A DNA stretch of 64,000 bases from Bacteroidales bacterium (GCA_017450165.1 JAFSWO010000056.1:1-64000); one strand, 5' to 3'; positions 34,773-43,917 are shown, counted from the stretch's first letter. A program made the numbers and translations. Notes: generated from the letters alone by a model not told the origin.

Positions 34773-36008
34773 ATGAACAACACCATCGATCAATCATTTA
34801 TCCCCAAGGATTGGGAGAAACGCACGAACATCATCACCGTGATCGGCGTGGGTGGCGGTGGCGGCAATGCCGTCAACTACATGCAGACCCAGGGCATCAA
34901 GGATGTGGACTACGTGGTCTGCAACACCGACAGCCAGGCGCTGGAATCCAGCCCGGTGGCCCACAAGGTCCAGCTGGGGGAAAAAGGGTTGGGTGCCGGT
35001 ACCGAGGCGGCCGTGGGCCGCAAGGCGGCGGAATCCTCCGTAGACGACCTCGCCCAGCTCTTCAAGGGCTCCATCGAGATGGCCTTCATCACCTGCGGAA
35101 TGGGTGGCGGTACCGGAACCGGTGCGGCTCCGATCATCGCCGAGGTGGCCCGCAAGGCCAACAAACTGACCGTGGGCGTCGTGACCCTGCCGTTCCGCGA
35201 TGAGGGTGAAGAGGCGCTGGAGCGTGCAGTAGAGGGCATCAAGGACCTCAACGGCCAGGTGGACAGCATCCTGATCATCGACAACCAGAAACTCTACGAC
35301 ATCTACCCCACGCTGGATATCTTCTCGGCCTTCCACAAGGCCGACGAGGTGCTCTGCACCGCCGTGAAGAGTATCGCCGAAATCATCACCAAGAGCGGCT
35401 ACATCAACGCCGACTTCGCCGACGTGAAGCGCGTGATGGCCAACAGCGGCGTGGCAATGATGGGTATGGGACGCGCCCAGGGTGAAAACCGCGCCATCAA
35501 GGCAGTGGAATCCGCCCTCCAGTCCCCGCTCCTGAACAATCTGGATCTCTCATCCGCCAAGAATGCCATCGTGAACATCACCTGCAGCGGCGAAGAGGGA
35601 CGCGCCCTGCGCGCAGAGGAACTCGGCCAGATCATGGAAGAGGTCCGCGCCCGGATCGGCAGCACCAAGGCCTTCAAGCGCGGTCTGGTACGCGACGATT
35701 CGATGGGCGACGAGATCAGCGTCACCGTCATCGCCACCGGTTTTGCCATGACTCAGCTCCCCGTGCTCTCGCAGCGCCGGAAGAACGTCATCTCCATCAC
35801 CGCCAAGAGCTTCGCTCCCAAACGGGGCACCCCCGTCTATCCGGAAGTGGAGATCCGCGTGAACCGCAAACTCCGGTTCGAAGGCGTACCTTCGCTGATC
35901 ACCGAATCGCAGGAAGAACTCAATCAGCTGGCGGAAGAGCCGGCATTCAACCGCCGCGAGCGTCTGATCAACGCGCGGCAAACCGACAAAGAAGAACAGA
36001 CCGTATAG
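34773..36008 (+). CDS. ftsZ: Cell division protein FtsZ
   Basis: 411 aa tubulin-like GTPase. GVGGGGGNAVNYM and the G-box GMGGGTGTGAAPIIAEVA bind GTP. ADFADVKRVMANSGVAMMGMG and NITCSGEEG complete the core (to about residue 325). The C-terminal tail ends QTDKEEQTV, without the proteobacterial-type conserved peptide. It ends the dcw cluster; gltX starts 3 nt later. Confidence 0.97.
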   Translation: MNNTIDQSFIPKDWEKRTNIITVIGVGGGGGNAVNYMQTQGIKDVDYVVCNTDSQALESSPVAHKVQLGEKGLGAGTEAAVGRKAAESSVDDLAQLFKGSIEMAFITCGMGGGTGTGAAPIIAEVARKANKLTVGVVTLPFRDEGEEALERAVEGIKDLNGQVDSILIIDNQKLYDIYPTLDIFSAFHKADEVLCTAVKSIAEIITKSGYINADFADVKRVMANSGVAMMGMGRAQGENRAIKAVESALQSPLLNNLDLSSAKNAIVNITCSGEEGRALRAEELGQIMEEVRARIGSTKAFKRGLVRDDSMGDEISVTVIATGFAMTQLPVLSQRRKNVISITAKSFAPKRGTPVYPEVEIRVNRKLRFEGVPSLITESQEELNQLAEEPAFNRRERLINARQTDKEEQTV

Positions 36009-36011
36009 CTT

Positions 36012-37574
36012 ATGACACCGAAAAAGAGAAGGGTCCGTTTTGCCCCCAGCCCCACCGGTCCGCTCCACATGGGCGGCGTCCGGACTGCATTGTATAACTA
36101 TCTGTACGCCAAGCAGGCGGGTGGAGATTTCATCCTCCGGATTGAAGATACCGACTCCAACCGGTTCGTGCCGGGTGCGGAGGAGTATATCATAGAGGCG
36201 CTCCGCTGGTGCGGCATTCTGCCCGACGAGGGTGTCGATGCCGACGGCCACGTGGTGGTAACCGCCTCGGAGCAGCATCCCCACGCACCGTACCGCCAGT
36301 CGCAGCGCCGCCACATCTACCGGAAATATGCCGAAGAGCTGGTTTCGAAGGGCTTTGCCTACTATGCCTTTGACAGTTCCGAGGAGCTGGCTGCCCTGCG
36401 TGCCGCCGCCGAGGCGGAAAAACGCACCTTCACCTATAACCATGAGACGCGCCTCTCGCTGAAGAACTCCCTGACGCTTTCCCCCGAGGAGGTGGTTCGC
36501 CGGCTGGTGGAGACCAACGACTGGACCATCCGTTTCAAGATCAATCCCGACCGTCTCGTGGAGATGGACGACCTCATCCGCGGCCACATCACCGTGAATG
36601 CCTGCACGTTGGATGACAAAGTGCTCTGGAAGAAGGCCGACGAACTCCCCACCTATCACCTGGCCAACATCGTGGACGACCACCTGATGGAGGTGACGGA
36701 CGTGATCCGCGGCGAGGAGTGGCTCCCCTCTCTCCCCCTGCACTATCTGCTCTATGAGGCCTTCGGCTGGCAGGACACCCGTCCGAACTTCGCCCACCTC
36801 TCCCTGCTGCTCAAACCGGACGGCAAGGGCAAGCTAAGCAAACGCGACGGCGACAAGATGGGTTTCCCCGTATTCCCGCTGCGCTGGGTGAGCGCCGAGG
36901 GCGAAGTCTCCCGCGGCTACCGCGAAGACGGCTACTATCCGGAAGCATTCGTGAACCTGCTGGCCATGCTCGGCTGGAACCCGGGCACCGAACAGGAGCT
37001 CTTCTCCCTGCCGGAGCTGGTGGAGGCCTTCTCGCTGGAGCGGGTGGTCAAATCGGGCGCACGCTTCAACTTCGACAAGGCCAAATGGTTCAACCAGGAG
37101 TATCTGCGCCGCCGCAGCCAGGCAGACCTGATTGCCGAATTCCGTACGCTCAACGCCGAGCATCTGGAGGGGTTCAACGACGAATACATCGGTGCGGTGC
37201 TCGACCTGATGAAGGAGCGCGCCCACTTTGCACACGAACTCTGGGGCCTCACCGCCTTCTTCTTTGAACCGCCCAAGAGCTACGACGAGGCCTCCGTGGC
37301 CAAGTTCTGGAAAGAGGAGATCCCCGACATCCTGCCGGAAGTCTCACGCTTCCTCAAAGGGCTCAAACCTTTTGACAAAGAGCATATTGATACGCTGCTG
37401 CACGACCTGATTACCTTCCGGGGCTGGTCCATGGGCAAGGTGATGAACACCCTGCGCCTCTTCCTGGTAGGCGAATCCAAAGGTCCTGGCGTGTCGGACA
37501 TCATGCAGATCATCGGCCGCGACGAGACGGGCTTCCGCATCGACCGCGCCATCCGTGTACTCAATCAGCAATAG
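36012..37574 (+). CDS. gltX: Glutamyl-tRNA synthetase
   Basis: 520 aa class I synthetase. FAPSPTGPLHMGGVRTAL is the HIGH-type motif and GKLSKRDGDKM the KMSKS-type motif. VNACTLDDKVLWKKADELPTYH lies in the tRNA-binding part of the catalytic domain. The anticodon domain covers about residues 340-520. It is 3 nt after ftsZ, so division and translation genes are likely cotranscribed. Confidence 0.96.
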   Translation: MTPKKRRVRFAPSPTGPLHMGGVRTALYNYLYAKQAGGDFILRIEDTDSNRFVPGAEEYIIEALRWCGILPDEGVDADGHVVVTASEQHPHAPYRQSQRRHIYRKYAEELVSKGFAYYAFDSSEELAALRAAAEAEKRTFTYNHETRLSLKNSLTLSPEEVVRRLVETNDWTIRFKINPDRLVEMDDLIRGHITVNACTLDDKVLWKKADELPTYHLANIVDDHLMEVTDVIRGEEWLPSLPLHYLLYEAFGWQDTRPNFAHLSLLLKPDGKGKLSKRDGDKMGFPVFPLRWVSAEGEVSRGYREDGYYPEAFVNLLAMLGWNPGTEQELFSLPELVEAFSLERVVKSGARFNFDKAKWFNQEYLRRRSQADLIAEFRTLNAEHLEGFNDEYIGAVLDLMKERAHFAHELWGLTAFFFEPPKSYDEASVAKFWKEEIPDILPEVSRFLKGLKPFDKEHIDTLLHDLITFRGWSMGKVMNTLRLFLVGESKGPGVSDIMQIIGRDETGFRIDRAIRVLNQQ

Positions 37575-37579
37575 AGAAT

Positions 37580-38023
37580 ATGGCAACGAAACCGATCATG
37601 GGAATGGCGGCCGACCACGCCGGCTACGCCATGAAAGAGGCGCTCAAACCGCTTGTGGAGTCGATGGGCTATGCCATCAAGGACTTCGGCACCTACAGCG
37701 AGGAGAGCATGGATTATCCCGATGCCGCCCATCCGCTGGGCTACGCCGTGGAAGCGGGCCAAGTGGCCTGCGGAATCGCCATCTGCGGTTCGGGCAACGG
37801 CATCAACATGACCCTCAACCATCATCCTGGCGTGCGGGCAGCCCTCTGCTGGATGCCCGAGCTGGGTGCGCTGGCCAAGCAGCACAACAACGCCAACGTG
37901 CTCTGCCTGCCAGGCCGGTTCATCCCGGTGGAGACGGCGGAGGCCATCGTGCGTGCCTGGAACGATGCACAGTTTGAAGGCGGACGCCACCAGCGCCGCA
38001 TAGACAAGATCCCTTGCAAATAG
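37580..38023 (+). CDS. rpiB: Ribose 5-phosphate isomerase B
   Basis: 147 aa. MAADHAGYAMKEALKPL and AICGSGNGINMTLNHHPGVRAAL are the RpiB/LacAB signatures. It interconverts ribose 5-phosphate and ribulose 5-phosphate in the non-oxidative pentose phosphate path, feeding the prs reaction. It lies between gltX (5 nt) and truB (1 nt). Confidence 0.94.
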   Translation: MATKPIMGMAADHAGYAMKEALKPLVESMGYAIKDFGTYSEESMDYPDAAHPLGYAVEAGQVACGIAICGSGNGINMTLNHHPGVRAALCWMPELGALAKQHNNANVLCLPGRFIPVETAEAIVRAWNDAQFEGGRHQRRIDKIPCK

Positions 38024-38024
38024 T

Positions 38025-38861
38025 TTGGAACTGAACCCCTATATCCTGACCGGATGTCCGGTAGAGACGGCTCTCGAGTATTGCGAAGGCCGCCTCTCGC
38101 ACAACATCGAGGATTATCCCCAGGGGATTCTGATTCCGGTAGACAAGCCGATGCGCTGGACCTCCGCGGACCTGGTTCGCAAGATCAAATTCCAGCTGCA
38201 GAAGCACTTCCACACCCATAAGCTGAAGGTGGGCCACGCGGGGACGCTGGATCCGATGGCCACAGGGCTGCTGATTGTCTGCGTGGGCCGCGCCACCAAG
38301 ATTGCCGAGGCCCTGCAGGCCCACGAGAAGGAATACCTGGCCCGCATCGCCTTTGGCGCCACCACTGCTTCCTACGATCTGGAGCAGCCGGTAGATCAAT
38401 TCTTTCCCTACGAACACATCACGCGCGAGGCCGTGGAGGCCGCCCTGCCGCAGTTTTTGGGCGAGCAGGAGCAAGTGCCGCCCATGTACTCCGCCAAGAT
38501 GGTGAACGGCTACCGGGCCTATGAATTCGCCCGGGCGGGCGAGGAGGTGGAACTGCGCACGGCACACATCGTCATCAGCGCCATCGAACTGCTGGAGTAC
38601 CGCGAGGCCGGAACGGCCGACGGGCCGCAGGCCGAGGCGGTGCAGGTATCGGAGGTGGTACGCAACGTCAAAAACTTCCATACAGCCACCCGAAGCGAGG
38701 TCCCGGGTCCCGAAGCGCTACTCCGCATCCGCTGCAGCAAAGGCACCTATATCCGCTCGCTGGCGCGCGATCTGGGCGTCGCCCTGAACTCCGGTGCCTA
38801 CCTCACCGCCCTGCGACGCGTGGCATCGGGCGATTTCCGGCTGGAAGACGAATTGTTGTAA
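38025..38861 (+). CDS. truB: tRNA pseudouridine(55) synthase
   Basis: 278 aa from a TTG codon at 38025, 1 nt after the rpiB stop. Downstream ATGs fall inside the conserved ILIPVDKPMRWTSADLV block, so the TTG start is preferred. The catalytic block is VGHAGTLDPMATGLLIVCVG with the nucleophile Asp. GTYIRSLARDLGVAL is the usual C-terminal signature. A roughly 35-residue N-terminal extension (LNPYILTGCPVETAL) precedes the core. It makes psi55 in the T-loop of tRNAs. Confidence 0.93.
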   Translation: MELNPYILTGCPVETALEYCEGRLSHNIEDYPQGILIPVDKPMRWTSADLVRKIKFQLQKHFHTHKLKVGHAGTLDPMATGLLIVCVGRATKIAEALQAHEKEYLARIAFGATTASYDLEQPVDQFFPYEHITREAVEAALPQFLGEQEQVPPMYSAKMVNGYRAYEFARAGEEVELRTAHIVISAIELLEYREAGTADGPQAEAVQVSEVVRNVKNFHTATRSEVPGPEALLRIRCSKGTYIRSLARDLGVALNSGAYLTALRRVASGDFRLEDELL

Positions 38862-38885
38862 GCAAAGGAAAAAATAGTATCTTTG
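38853..38885 (+). promoter_or_regulatory. Promoter of the small exported protein gene
   Basis: TTG (38856-38858) is 19 bases upstream of a perfect -7 box TATCTTTG (38878-38885). The promoter starts inside the truB stop region and gives a leader of about 40 nt. Confidence 0.8.
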
Positions 38886-38931
38886 TGGCTTGTGAATCAA
38901 CGAAGAATCGTTTAACCCAAATAACTGATCT

Positions 38932-39375
38932 ATGAAAAAATTCTTTCTGGCTGCAGCTCTGCTGATCGCATCTGTAACTGTATTCGCTCAGGATTATAAC
39001 TGGGCAGTCGGTCTCCGCGGTGGCGGCGACCTCGGCGGTCTTACCATCAAACGCAACTTCGGCGGCTCCGCAATCGAGGGTACCGTTGCTTACGCTTGGA
39101 ATGGCGGCATTGGCGGTGACGTTGCTTACGAGTTCAACGTTCCCGTGATTGCTGACGGTTTCAACCTCTACTACGGTCCTGGTATCGTGGCAGCGATTGG
39201 CAACAAGGTTCTCGCACTCGGTATCGAAGGTGTCGTGGGTCTGGAATACAAGATCCCGGTAGCTCCTATCGCTCTCTCGCTGGACTATCGCCCGCAGATC
39301 GTTGTCAGCACCGCTGACGGCGCATTTACACCGGGCTTCCTGGGCTTTGGCCTCGGCATCAAGTTCACCTTCTAA
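38932..39375 (+). CDS. Small exported protein, probable outer-membrane beta-barrel
   Basis: 147 aa. A clear signal peptide MKKFFLAAALLIASVTVFAQ is followed by alternating-hydrophobicity strands rich in Gly and aromatic residues (YNWAVGLRGGGDLGG, GFNLYYGPGIVAAIG). The final strand ends KFTF, an aromatic C-terminus typical of outer-membrane barrels. It has its own strong promoter and a terminator (39398-39432), so it is a monocistronic and probably abundant protein. The codons look even and optimised. No specific function is assigned. Confidence 0.75.
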   Translation: MKKFFLAAALLIASVTVFAQDYNWAVGLRGGGDLGGLTIKRNFGGSAIEGTVAYAWNGGIGGDVAYEFNVPVIADGFNLYYGPGIVAAIGNKVLALGIEGVVGLEYKIPVAPIALSLDYRPQIVVSTADGAFTPGFLGFGLGIKFTF

Positions 39376-39397
39376 GCCAGAACTGAACGTTAACAAT

Positions 39398-39432
39398 AAT
39401 GGCTGACCCTCAGGGCCAGCCATTATTTTTTT
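39398..39432 (+). terminator. Intrinsic terminator
   Basis: AATGGCTG pairs with CAGCCATT around an inner CCC/GGG stem, followed by ATTTTTTT. It closes the exported-protein gene. A closely related hairpin occurs at 43918-43954. Confidence 0.85.
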
Positions 39433-39463
39433 GGTCTCTTACAGCAAAAAAACACTATCTTCG
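39431..39463 (+). promoter_or_regulatory. Possible promoter of the PreA-like gene
   Basis: TTG (39431-39433) and TATCTTCG (39456-39463, one base off TAnnTTTG) with 22 bases between, slightly long. The ATG follows 6 nt after the box, so the mRNA would be almost leaderless. Confidence 0.4.
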
Positions 39464-39469
39464 CCCTGA

Positions 39470-40927
39470 ATGAATACGCTTACCCTCCAAGAAGAAGCCG
39501 CGCGCTGCCTCCTTTGTGCCGACGCGCCCTGCAGCAAAGCCTGCCCCAAGGGCGACCCCGCCCGCGCTATCCGTGCCATTCGTTTTGACAATCAGTCCCT
39601 TGCCGGGAGCTGGCTCAAGGATTGTTCCGATCAGGAACTCGAAGCCGCCGAGGCGGCCTGCATCCACTATGACCGGCCCATCCGCATCCGTGAGATCGCC
39701 AAGGCACTGCCGGAGGCACCCGCTGCCGGAAAGTCCCTCCCCTCGCTGGCCATCGACTTCTGCGGCATCCGCTGCGAAAATCCCTTCTTCCTGGCCTCAT
39801 CCGCCATCTGCACCAACTATGAGATGGTGGCCCGCGCCTTTGAGGCCGGTTGGGGCGGCGTCTTCTACAAGACCATCTGCCTGCAGGATATCCGCGAGGT
39901 CTCGCCGCGTTTCGATGCCGTCTATGAAAACGGCAGTCACGGCCGGTTCCTGGGCTTCCGCAACATGGAGCAGCTCAGTGAGAACCCGGTGGAAGTGGAC
40001 TTCGAAATCCTGCGCCGGCTCAAGAAGGATTATCCCTCCAAGATCGTGATCGCTTCCATCATGGGACAGCAGGAAAAGGAGTGGATCCAGCTGGCCAAAA
40101 TGGCGGAAGAGGCGGGCTGCGATGCGGTGGAGCTCAACTACTCCTGCCCGCAGATGCGCCAGACCGGCATGGGATGCGACGTTGGGCAGGACCCCGAACT
40201 GGTCACCTTCTTCACGGCTTATGTCAAGCGGAGCGTCAAAATTCCCGTCATCCCCAAGATGACGCCCAACATTGCGCACATCGCAGAGCCGGCCATGGGA
40301 GCCTATTTTGCCGGAGCGGATGCCATCTCGGCCATCAATACCATCAAGAGCGTCACGCTGGGCGAAGGCTCGGAGGTGAACGACTGCCAGACCGGCTCCG
40401 GACTCTCCGGCCGCGCCGTGAAACCCATCGCGCTGCGCCACATTCTGGCCATGGTCAAGAACCCCATGATGAAGAACATTCAGTACAGCGGTATCGGCGG
40501 TATTGAGACATGGCGCGACGCATTGGAATTCATACAGTTGGGTTGCCGCAACGTGCAGGTCTGCACCGCAGTGATGCAGTACGGTTACCGGATTATTGAC
40601 GACCTGATTGCGGGCCTTCAGCACCACATGGCCGAGCGGGGCGTGACGGATCTGGCTGAACTCGTGGGCGAACGCCTCCCCTCCTTCCACCTCCCTTCCG
40701 ACCTTGACCGCGAGAGCATCGTCTATCCCAAGTTCGAACGGAGCAAATGCATCGGCTGCGGCCGCTGCACCATCTCCTGCGCGGACGGTGGTCACCAGGC
40801 CCTGCGGATGGATCCGCAAACCCGTCAGCCTCAGATGATTGCTTCAAAATGTGTGGGGTGCCACCTCTGCCGTCTGGTCTGCCCGGCGGGCGCCATCTCC
40901 GTCTCTAAACGGATTGCACGATCATAG
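39470..40927 (+). CDS. PreA-like oxidoreductase fused to a PreT-type N-terminal cysteine domain
   Basis: 485 aa. Residues 1-80 carry CLLCADAPCSKACPKGDP, a cysteine cluster normally at the N-terminus of PreT/GltD-type subunits. Residues 85-400 form a dihydroorotate-dehydrogenase-like FMN barrel (ELNYSCPQM; GSGLSGRAVKPIALRHI). The end holds two 4Fe-4S motifs (CIGCGRCTISC, CVGCHLCRLVC). It resembles the PreA subunit of dihydropyrimidine dehydrogenase. The position of DPD's catalytic cysteine (in ACGQDPE) reads DVGQDPE here, with a Cys two residues earlier. The FAD/NADPH part of PreT is absent. The true substrate is uncertain. Confidence 0.8.
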   Translation: MNTLTLQEEAARCLLCADAPCSKACPKGDPARAIRAIRFDNQSLAGSWLKDCSDQELEAAEAACIHYDRPIRIREIAKALPEAPAAGKSLPSLAIDFCGIRCENPFFLASSAICTNYEMVARAFEAGWGGVFYKTICLQDIREVSPRFDAVYENGSHGRFLGFRNMEQLSENPVEVDFEILRRLKKDYPSKIVIASIMGQQEKEWIQLAKMAEEAGCDAVELNYSCPQMRQTGMGCDVGQDPELVTFFTAYVKRSVKIPVIPKMTPNIAHIAEPAMGAYFAGADAISAINTIKSVTLGEGSEVNDCQTGSGLSGRAVKPIALRHILAMVKNPMMKNIQYSGIGGIETWRDALEFIQLGCRNVQVCTAVMQYGYRIIDDLIAGLQHHMAERGVTDLAELVGERLPSFHLPSDLDRESIVYPKFERSKCIGCGRCTISCADGGHQALRMDPQTRQPQMIASKCVGCHLCRLVCPAGAISVSKRIARS

Positions 40928-41300
40928 GGAGCAAACCTTCGTCTGCCGGCAGCCACCGGACGGAGTGAATCTCCTCTTTGCCCAGCCAGCGGGCCGCTTC
41001 ATGCTCGTTGAGATGGATGGACTCGGAGAGCAGGGAACACAGATAGCAGTGCAGGGTGAGGTGGAATTTCGGATAATCCCACTCCACCGTGTGCAGGAAT
41101 CGGTCTATGCGGATTTCCGTGTCCAGCTCTTCGCGGATTTCCCGAATCAGCGCCGCCTCCGGCGTCTCGCCCGGCTCCATTTTCCCGCCCGGAAACTCCC
41201 ACCAGTCTTTCCACTCCCCATACCCGCGCTGGGTGGCAAAAACCTTGTCACCCCGGCGAATAATCGCCGCCACGACCTCGATGGATTGTCTGGATTCCAT
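40905..41300 (-). CDS. NUDIX hydrolase, MutT-like
   Basis: 131 aa from ATG 41300 (MESRQSIEVVAA). An upstream GTG at 41309 is rejected because its G coincides with the end of the -7 box. The NUDIX box GGKMEPGETPEAALIREIREEL is complete. VFATQRGYGEWKDWWEFPGG and the ending are typical of the MutT/CTP-pyrophosphohydrolase group that cleans oxidised or non-canonical NTPs. It overlaps the 3' end of the PreA-like gene by 23 nt, tail to tail. Confidence 0.92.
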   Translation of the reverse strand: MESRQSIEVVAAIIRRGDKVFATQRGYGEWKDWWEFPGGKMEPGETPEAALIREIREELDTEIRIDRFLHTVEWDYPKFHLTLHCYLCSLLSESIHLNEHEAARWLGKEEIHSVRWLPADEGLLPMIVQSV

Positions 41301-41308
41301 ATCCTTCA

Positions 41309-41316
41309 CAAAGATA
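41309..41316 (-). promoter_or_regulatory. -7 box (TATCTTTG) for the NUDIX gene
   Basis: Perfect box on the minus strand, 8 nt before the ATG at 41300. It decides the start codon. It faces a divergent TATCTTTG box 20 bp away. Confidence 0.55.
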
Positions 41317-41336
41317 GATAAATCACCGAAAATAAC

Positions 41337-41344
41337 TATCTTTG
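41337..41344 (+). promoter_or_regulatory. -7 box (TATCTTTG) for the peptide-lipoprotein pair
   Basis: Perfect TAnnTTTG match 21 nt before the small peptide ATG at 41366. No clear TTG at the expected spacing. Confidence 0.5.
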
Positions 41345-41365
41345 TAGCAGACTAATCCCAATCCT

Positions 41366-41470
41366 ATGAAACAACTTTACGAAGCACCGGAGTTTCGGGT
41401 GATTACTGTACACCTGAACAACGTCATGTGCCTCAGTGGCCTCAGAACGCTGGACGGCGAAGAATGGTGA
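41366..41470 (+). CDS. 34-aa peptide preceding a surface lipoprotein gene
   Basis: Sequence starts MKQLYEAPEFRVITV and continues VMCLSGLRTL. It resembles the short Bacteroidota peptides of the pattern MKK-x-YE-x-P...LC-x-SG that are often found just upstream of fimbrillin-like or other surface protein genes. The stop lies 12 nt before the lipoprotein ATG, with an AAAGGAGG-like site between. Function unknown; a coding role is supported by the family pattern and tight spacing only. Confidence 0.6.
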   Translation: MKQLYEAPEFRVITVHLNNVMCLSGLRTLDGEEW

Positions 41471-41482
41471 AAAGGAGGCATC

Positions 41483-43903
41483 ATGAAACATTTATTTGCA
41501 ATTATTTCTGTGGCCCTCGCGCTCACTGCAGTTTCCTGCGAGCGCATCGATAAAAATCTTCAGAACGGGCCCGTGGTCATTACCGCATCGATAGACCAAC
41601 AACTCACGCGCGTCTCGTACGAAGAAAACGCCAGCCACAATCTGGTTCAGACCTGGGAGGTGTACGATGAACTTATTGGCGTTGATGACGAGTATAATCG
41701 CATTGTCATGCGCGTCACCTCCGTGGACGGCAACGGAGTCGCTACACTGGAACTCACCGAGGGGGATCTCCCCGCCACCGGGTCCATCCACATGTTGTAT
41801 GGCTATAATGATTACGATTGGCCCTCCATTTTGGATATCAGTAATCAGTCGTTTGGCACAAGCGAGAAGGTCCCCGCCTTCCTCACGGCAGATGCGGCAG
41901 TTACCGGATCGTCCATCAACCTCACATTCACGAACCAGACGGCCATTCTGGGCATCAAGGGGTTCCATGGCCTTCCGGCCTCTGCTGAGATTAAGAGGTT
42001 CTCGATAACCGACGTCTACTCGACTGCCAACGTTTCAATCTCTGAAGGCATCACTACCATTGATGCCTTCAGCCACGGAGCGATTGTCCTGAGCAAGGCT
42101 GGCTTCTGGGCCGCCGATGCAAGTGGTGAAGTAGACGACATCTTTTACGTGGCTGTATTCCCCAATGATCAGGAATACCCCATCCGAATTCAGGCAGAAC
42201 TGAAAGATGGATCGGTCTATTGCAATGAACTCGGCAACAAGACGATCGCGGCAGCCAAGTACTACTATATGAACAACAAGGAATTGAGACAGGCCGTTGC
42301 CTTTGTCGACTACGCTCCCTGTTATACCATTGAAGAGGCCTTCGCCGCCGCCAATGCAAGCGATGGTTGCACGCTGAAGCTCGTCTCCGACTGCACCGCT
42401 TCGGGAGATCTTTCTCTTACGAATACGAGTGGATTGATTGTCCTTGATCTAAACGGCCACACGCTCGACATGAACGGGCATAGCCTGAATGTCGACTCTG
42501 CAGGAGGGCGTATTACGATTCAGGATTTTGGGGCCACTGCCGGAAACCTCTTGCAAACAGGTAGTAGCAGCTTATTGTATGTGACGAATGGCACCCTCAA
42601 CATCCGGAGAGTCAGATGTGAGTGCCGTGCCGGTAGAATCTTAAGGATTGCAGGTGGCGAGGTCAACATCCAGGATGGAACGCACTTTGTCTGCGCTCAA
42701 CCATCCCTCTACCTAATGTATGTGGAAAACGGCACCTTGAACATCGACGGCGGTGAGTTTGACCACACTTCAGCTTCCGCCTACCAGCACATTTACACTC
42801 AAACCGGAACGCCGACGATCAATATCACCGGCGGCGTCTTCAGAGGCGCACAGACCAGCTATAACATGTTCGCCTTCACCACCGCGGCTGAGGTTAACAT
42901 AGGCGGAGACGCTGTATTCATCAATACAGGCACACAGAACACCTTCAACTTCCAGCTTCCTGCAAATTCGAACAATGTACACATCACTGGAGGTTATTAC
43001 ACCAATTCCAAGGCTTTCTACAGCAAGAATTCCAACGTTGTAACCCTCAGCGGCGGCTATTTCAGAAGTTCCTCCCTGACGGTTACCAACTGCTCCTACA
43101 AGGCCTCCCACAGCAATCGCAACGTCTATCCTTCCGTCAGCAAAGAGGGGTATACGTTTGGATACCGAATCTCGCACAACAGCCTGCATCGGTGGAGCTT
43201 CACCATTGGAAACGGGGAAGTGGCCTATCCGGCTCAATACAACTGCAAGTACACTCCTTCCACCACGACATGGGCCTTCCAGTCCTCCTATGAGAACTAC
43301 ACCTCCGGTTACAATGCCGACGAAGTGAACCTCTTCACCTGGGGCTTGCCCTCGGAGTACACCAACCCGGCAAGCACCACCGGCCGAACCGGCAGTCAAA
43401 GTCTGGAGCCTGAAGAGGACTGGGGTTACTATATGCCGTCCGACGGGCTCTTCACCCTTACCAAGAAACAGTGGGACTACCTCCTCAACACCCGTAGCGC
43501 CTCCACGGTAAACGGGGTTGCCAACGCACGCTACATGAAATGCACCATCCAGGACAGCCCGGGCCTCCTGATCTTCCCGGATAACTTCACCTGGCCGGCC
43601 AACGCAGGCGCTGAAGCCACTGCTTCGTGCATCAACGATCCGAATGCGAGTTTCAGCCTTATCTACTACCGCTCGCCCGCCAGTTATCTGATAGCAGCCG
43701 GCTGTATCTTCCTCCGCGCCGACGGCTACCGCGACGGCACCTCCGCATCCAACTGCGGCACGGCGGGATACTACTGGACATCTACCTCATATTCCAGCGG
43801 TCAGCCCTGGTACCTCTACTTCGACGCCTCCACCCTCTCGCTGGAACACTCCGACGACCTAACGGTCGGCAAAGGCGCCGCCGTCCGCGTGTTTGCCAAG
43901 TAG
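41483..43903 (+). CDS. Large surface lipoprotein with beta-helix and FISUMP-like C-terminus
   Basis: 806 aa. The lipoprotein signal is MKHLFAIISVALALTAVSC. Residues 25-270 resemble a fimbrillin-like N-terminal domain (PVVITASIDQQLTRVSYEE). Residues 285-560 contain repeated short strands of the right-handed beta-helix kind (LIVLDLNGHTLDMNGHSLNV; NGTLNIRRVRCECRAG; ENGTLNIDGGEFDHT). Residues 640-806 match a FISUMP-like domain (YYWTSTSYSSGQPWYLYFD, ending AAVRVFAK). It is probably displayed at the cell surface, but no enzymatic motif is seen. It forms a pair with the 34-aa peptide gene and ends at a shared terminator. Confidence 0.8.
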   Translation: MKHLFAIISVALALTAVSCERIDKNLQNGPVVITASIDQQLTRVSYEENASHNLVQTWEVYDELIGVDDEYNRIVMRVTSVDGNGVATLELTEGDLPATGSIHMLYGYNDYDWPSILDISNQSFGTSEKVPAFLTADAAVTGSSINLTFTNQTAILGIKGFHGLPASAEIKRFSITDVYSTANVSISEGITTIDAFSHGAIVLSKAGFWAADASGEVDDIFYVAVFPNDQEYPIRIQAELKDGSVYCNELGNKTIAAAKYYYMNNKELRQAVAFVDYAPCYTIEEAFAAANASDGCTLKLVSDCTASGDLSLTNTSGLIVLDLNGHTLDMNGHSLNVDSAGGRITIQDFGATAGNLLQTGSSSLLYVTNGTLNIRRVRCECRAGRILRIAGGEVNIQDGTHFVCAQPSLYLMYVENGTLNIDGGEFDHTSASAYQHIYTQTGTPTINITGGVFRGAQTSYNMFAFTTAAEVNIGGDAVFINTGTQNTFNFQLPANSNNVHITGGYYTNSKAFYSKNSNVVTLSGGYFRSSSLTVTNCSYKASHSNRNVYPSVSKEGYTFGYRISHNSLHRWSFTIGNGEVAYPAQYNCKYTPSTTTWAFQSSYENYTSGYNADEVNLFTWGLPSEYTNPASTTGRTGSQSLEPEEDWGYYMPSDGLFTLTKKQWDYLLNTRSASTVNGVANARYMKCTIQDSPGLLIFPDNFTWPANAGAEATASCINDPNASFSLIYYRSPASYLIAAGCIFLRADGYRDGTSASNCGTAGYYWTSTSYSSGQPWYLYFDASTLSLEHSDDLTVGKGAAVRVFAK

Positions 43904-43917
43904 AAGCAACCACACAC

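Noticed and set aside
41300..41309. GTG start for the NUDIX gene at 41309
   Set aside because: The G of that GTG is also the last base of the -7 box, so the codon would not be in the mRNA; ATG 41300 is used.
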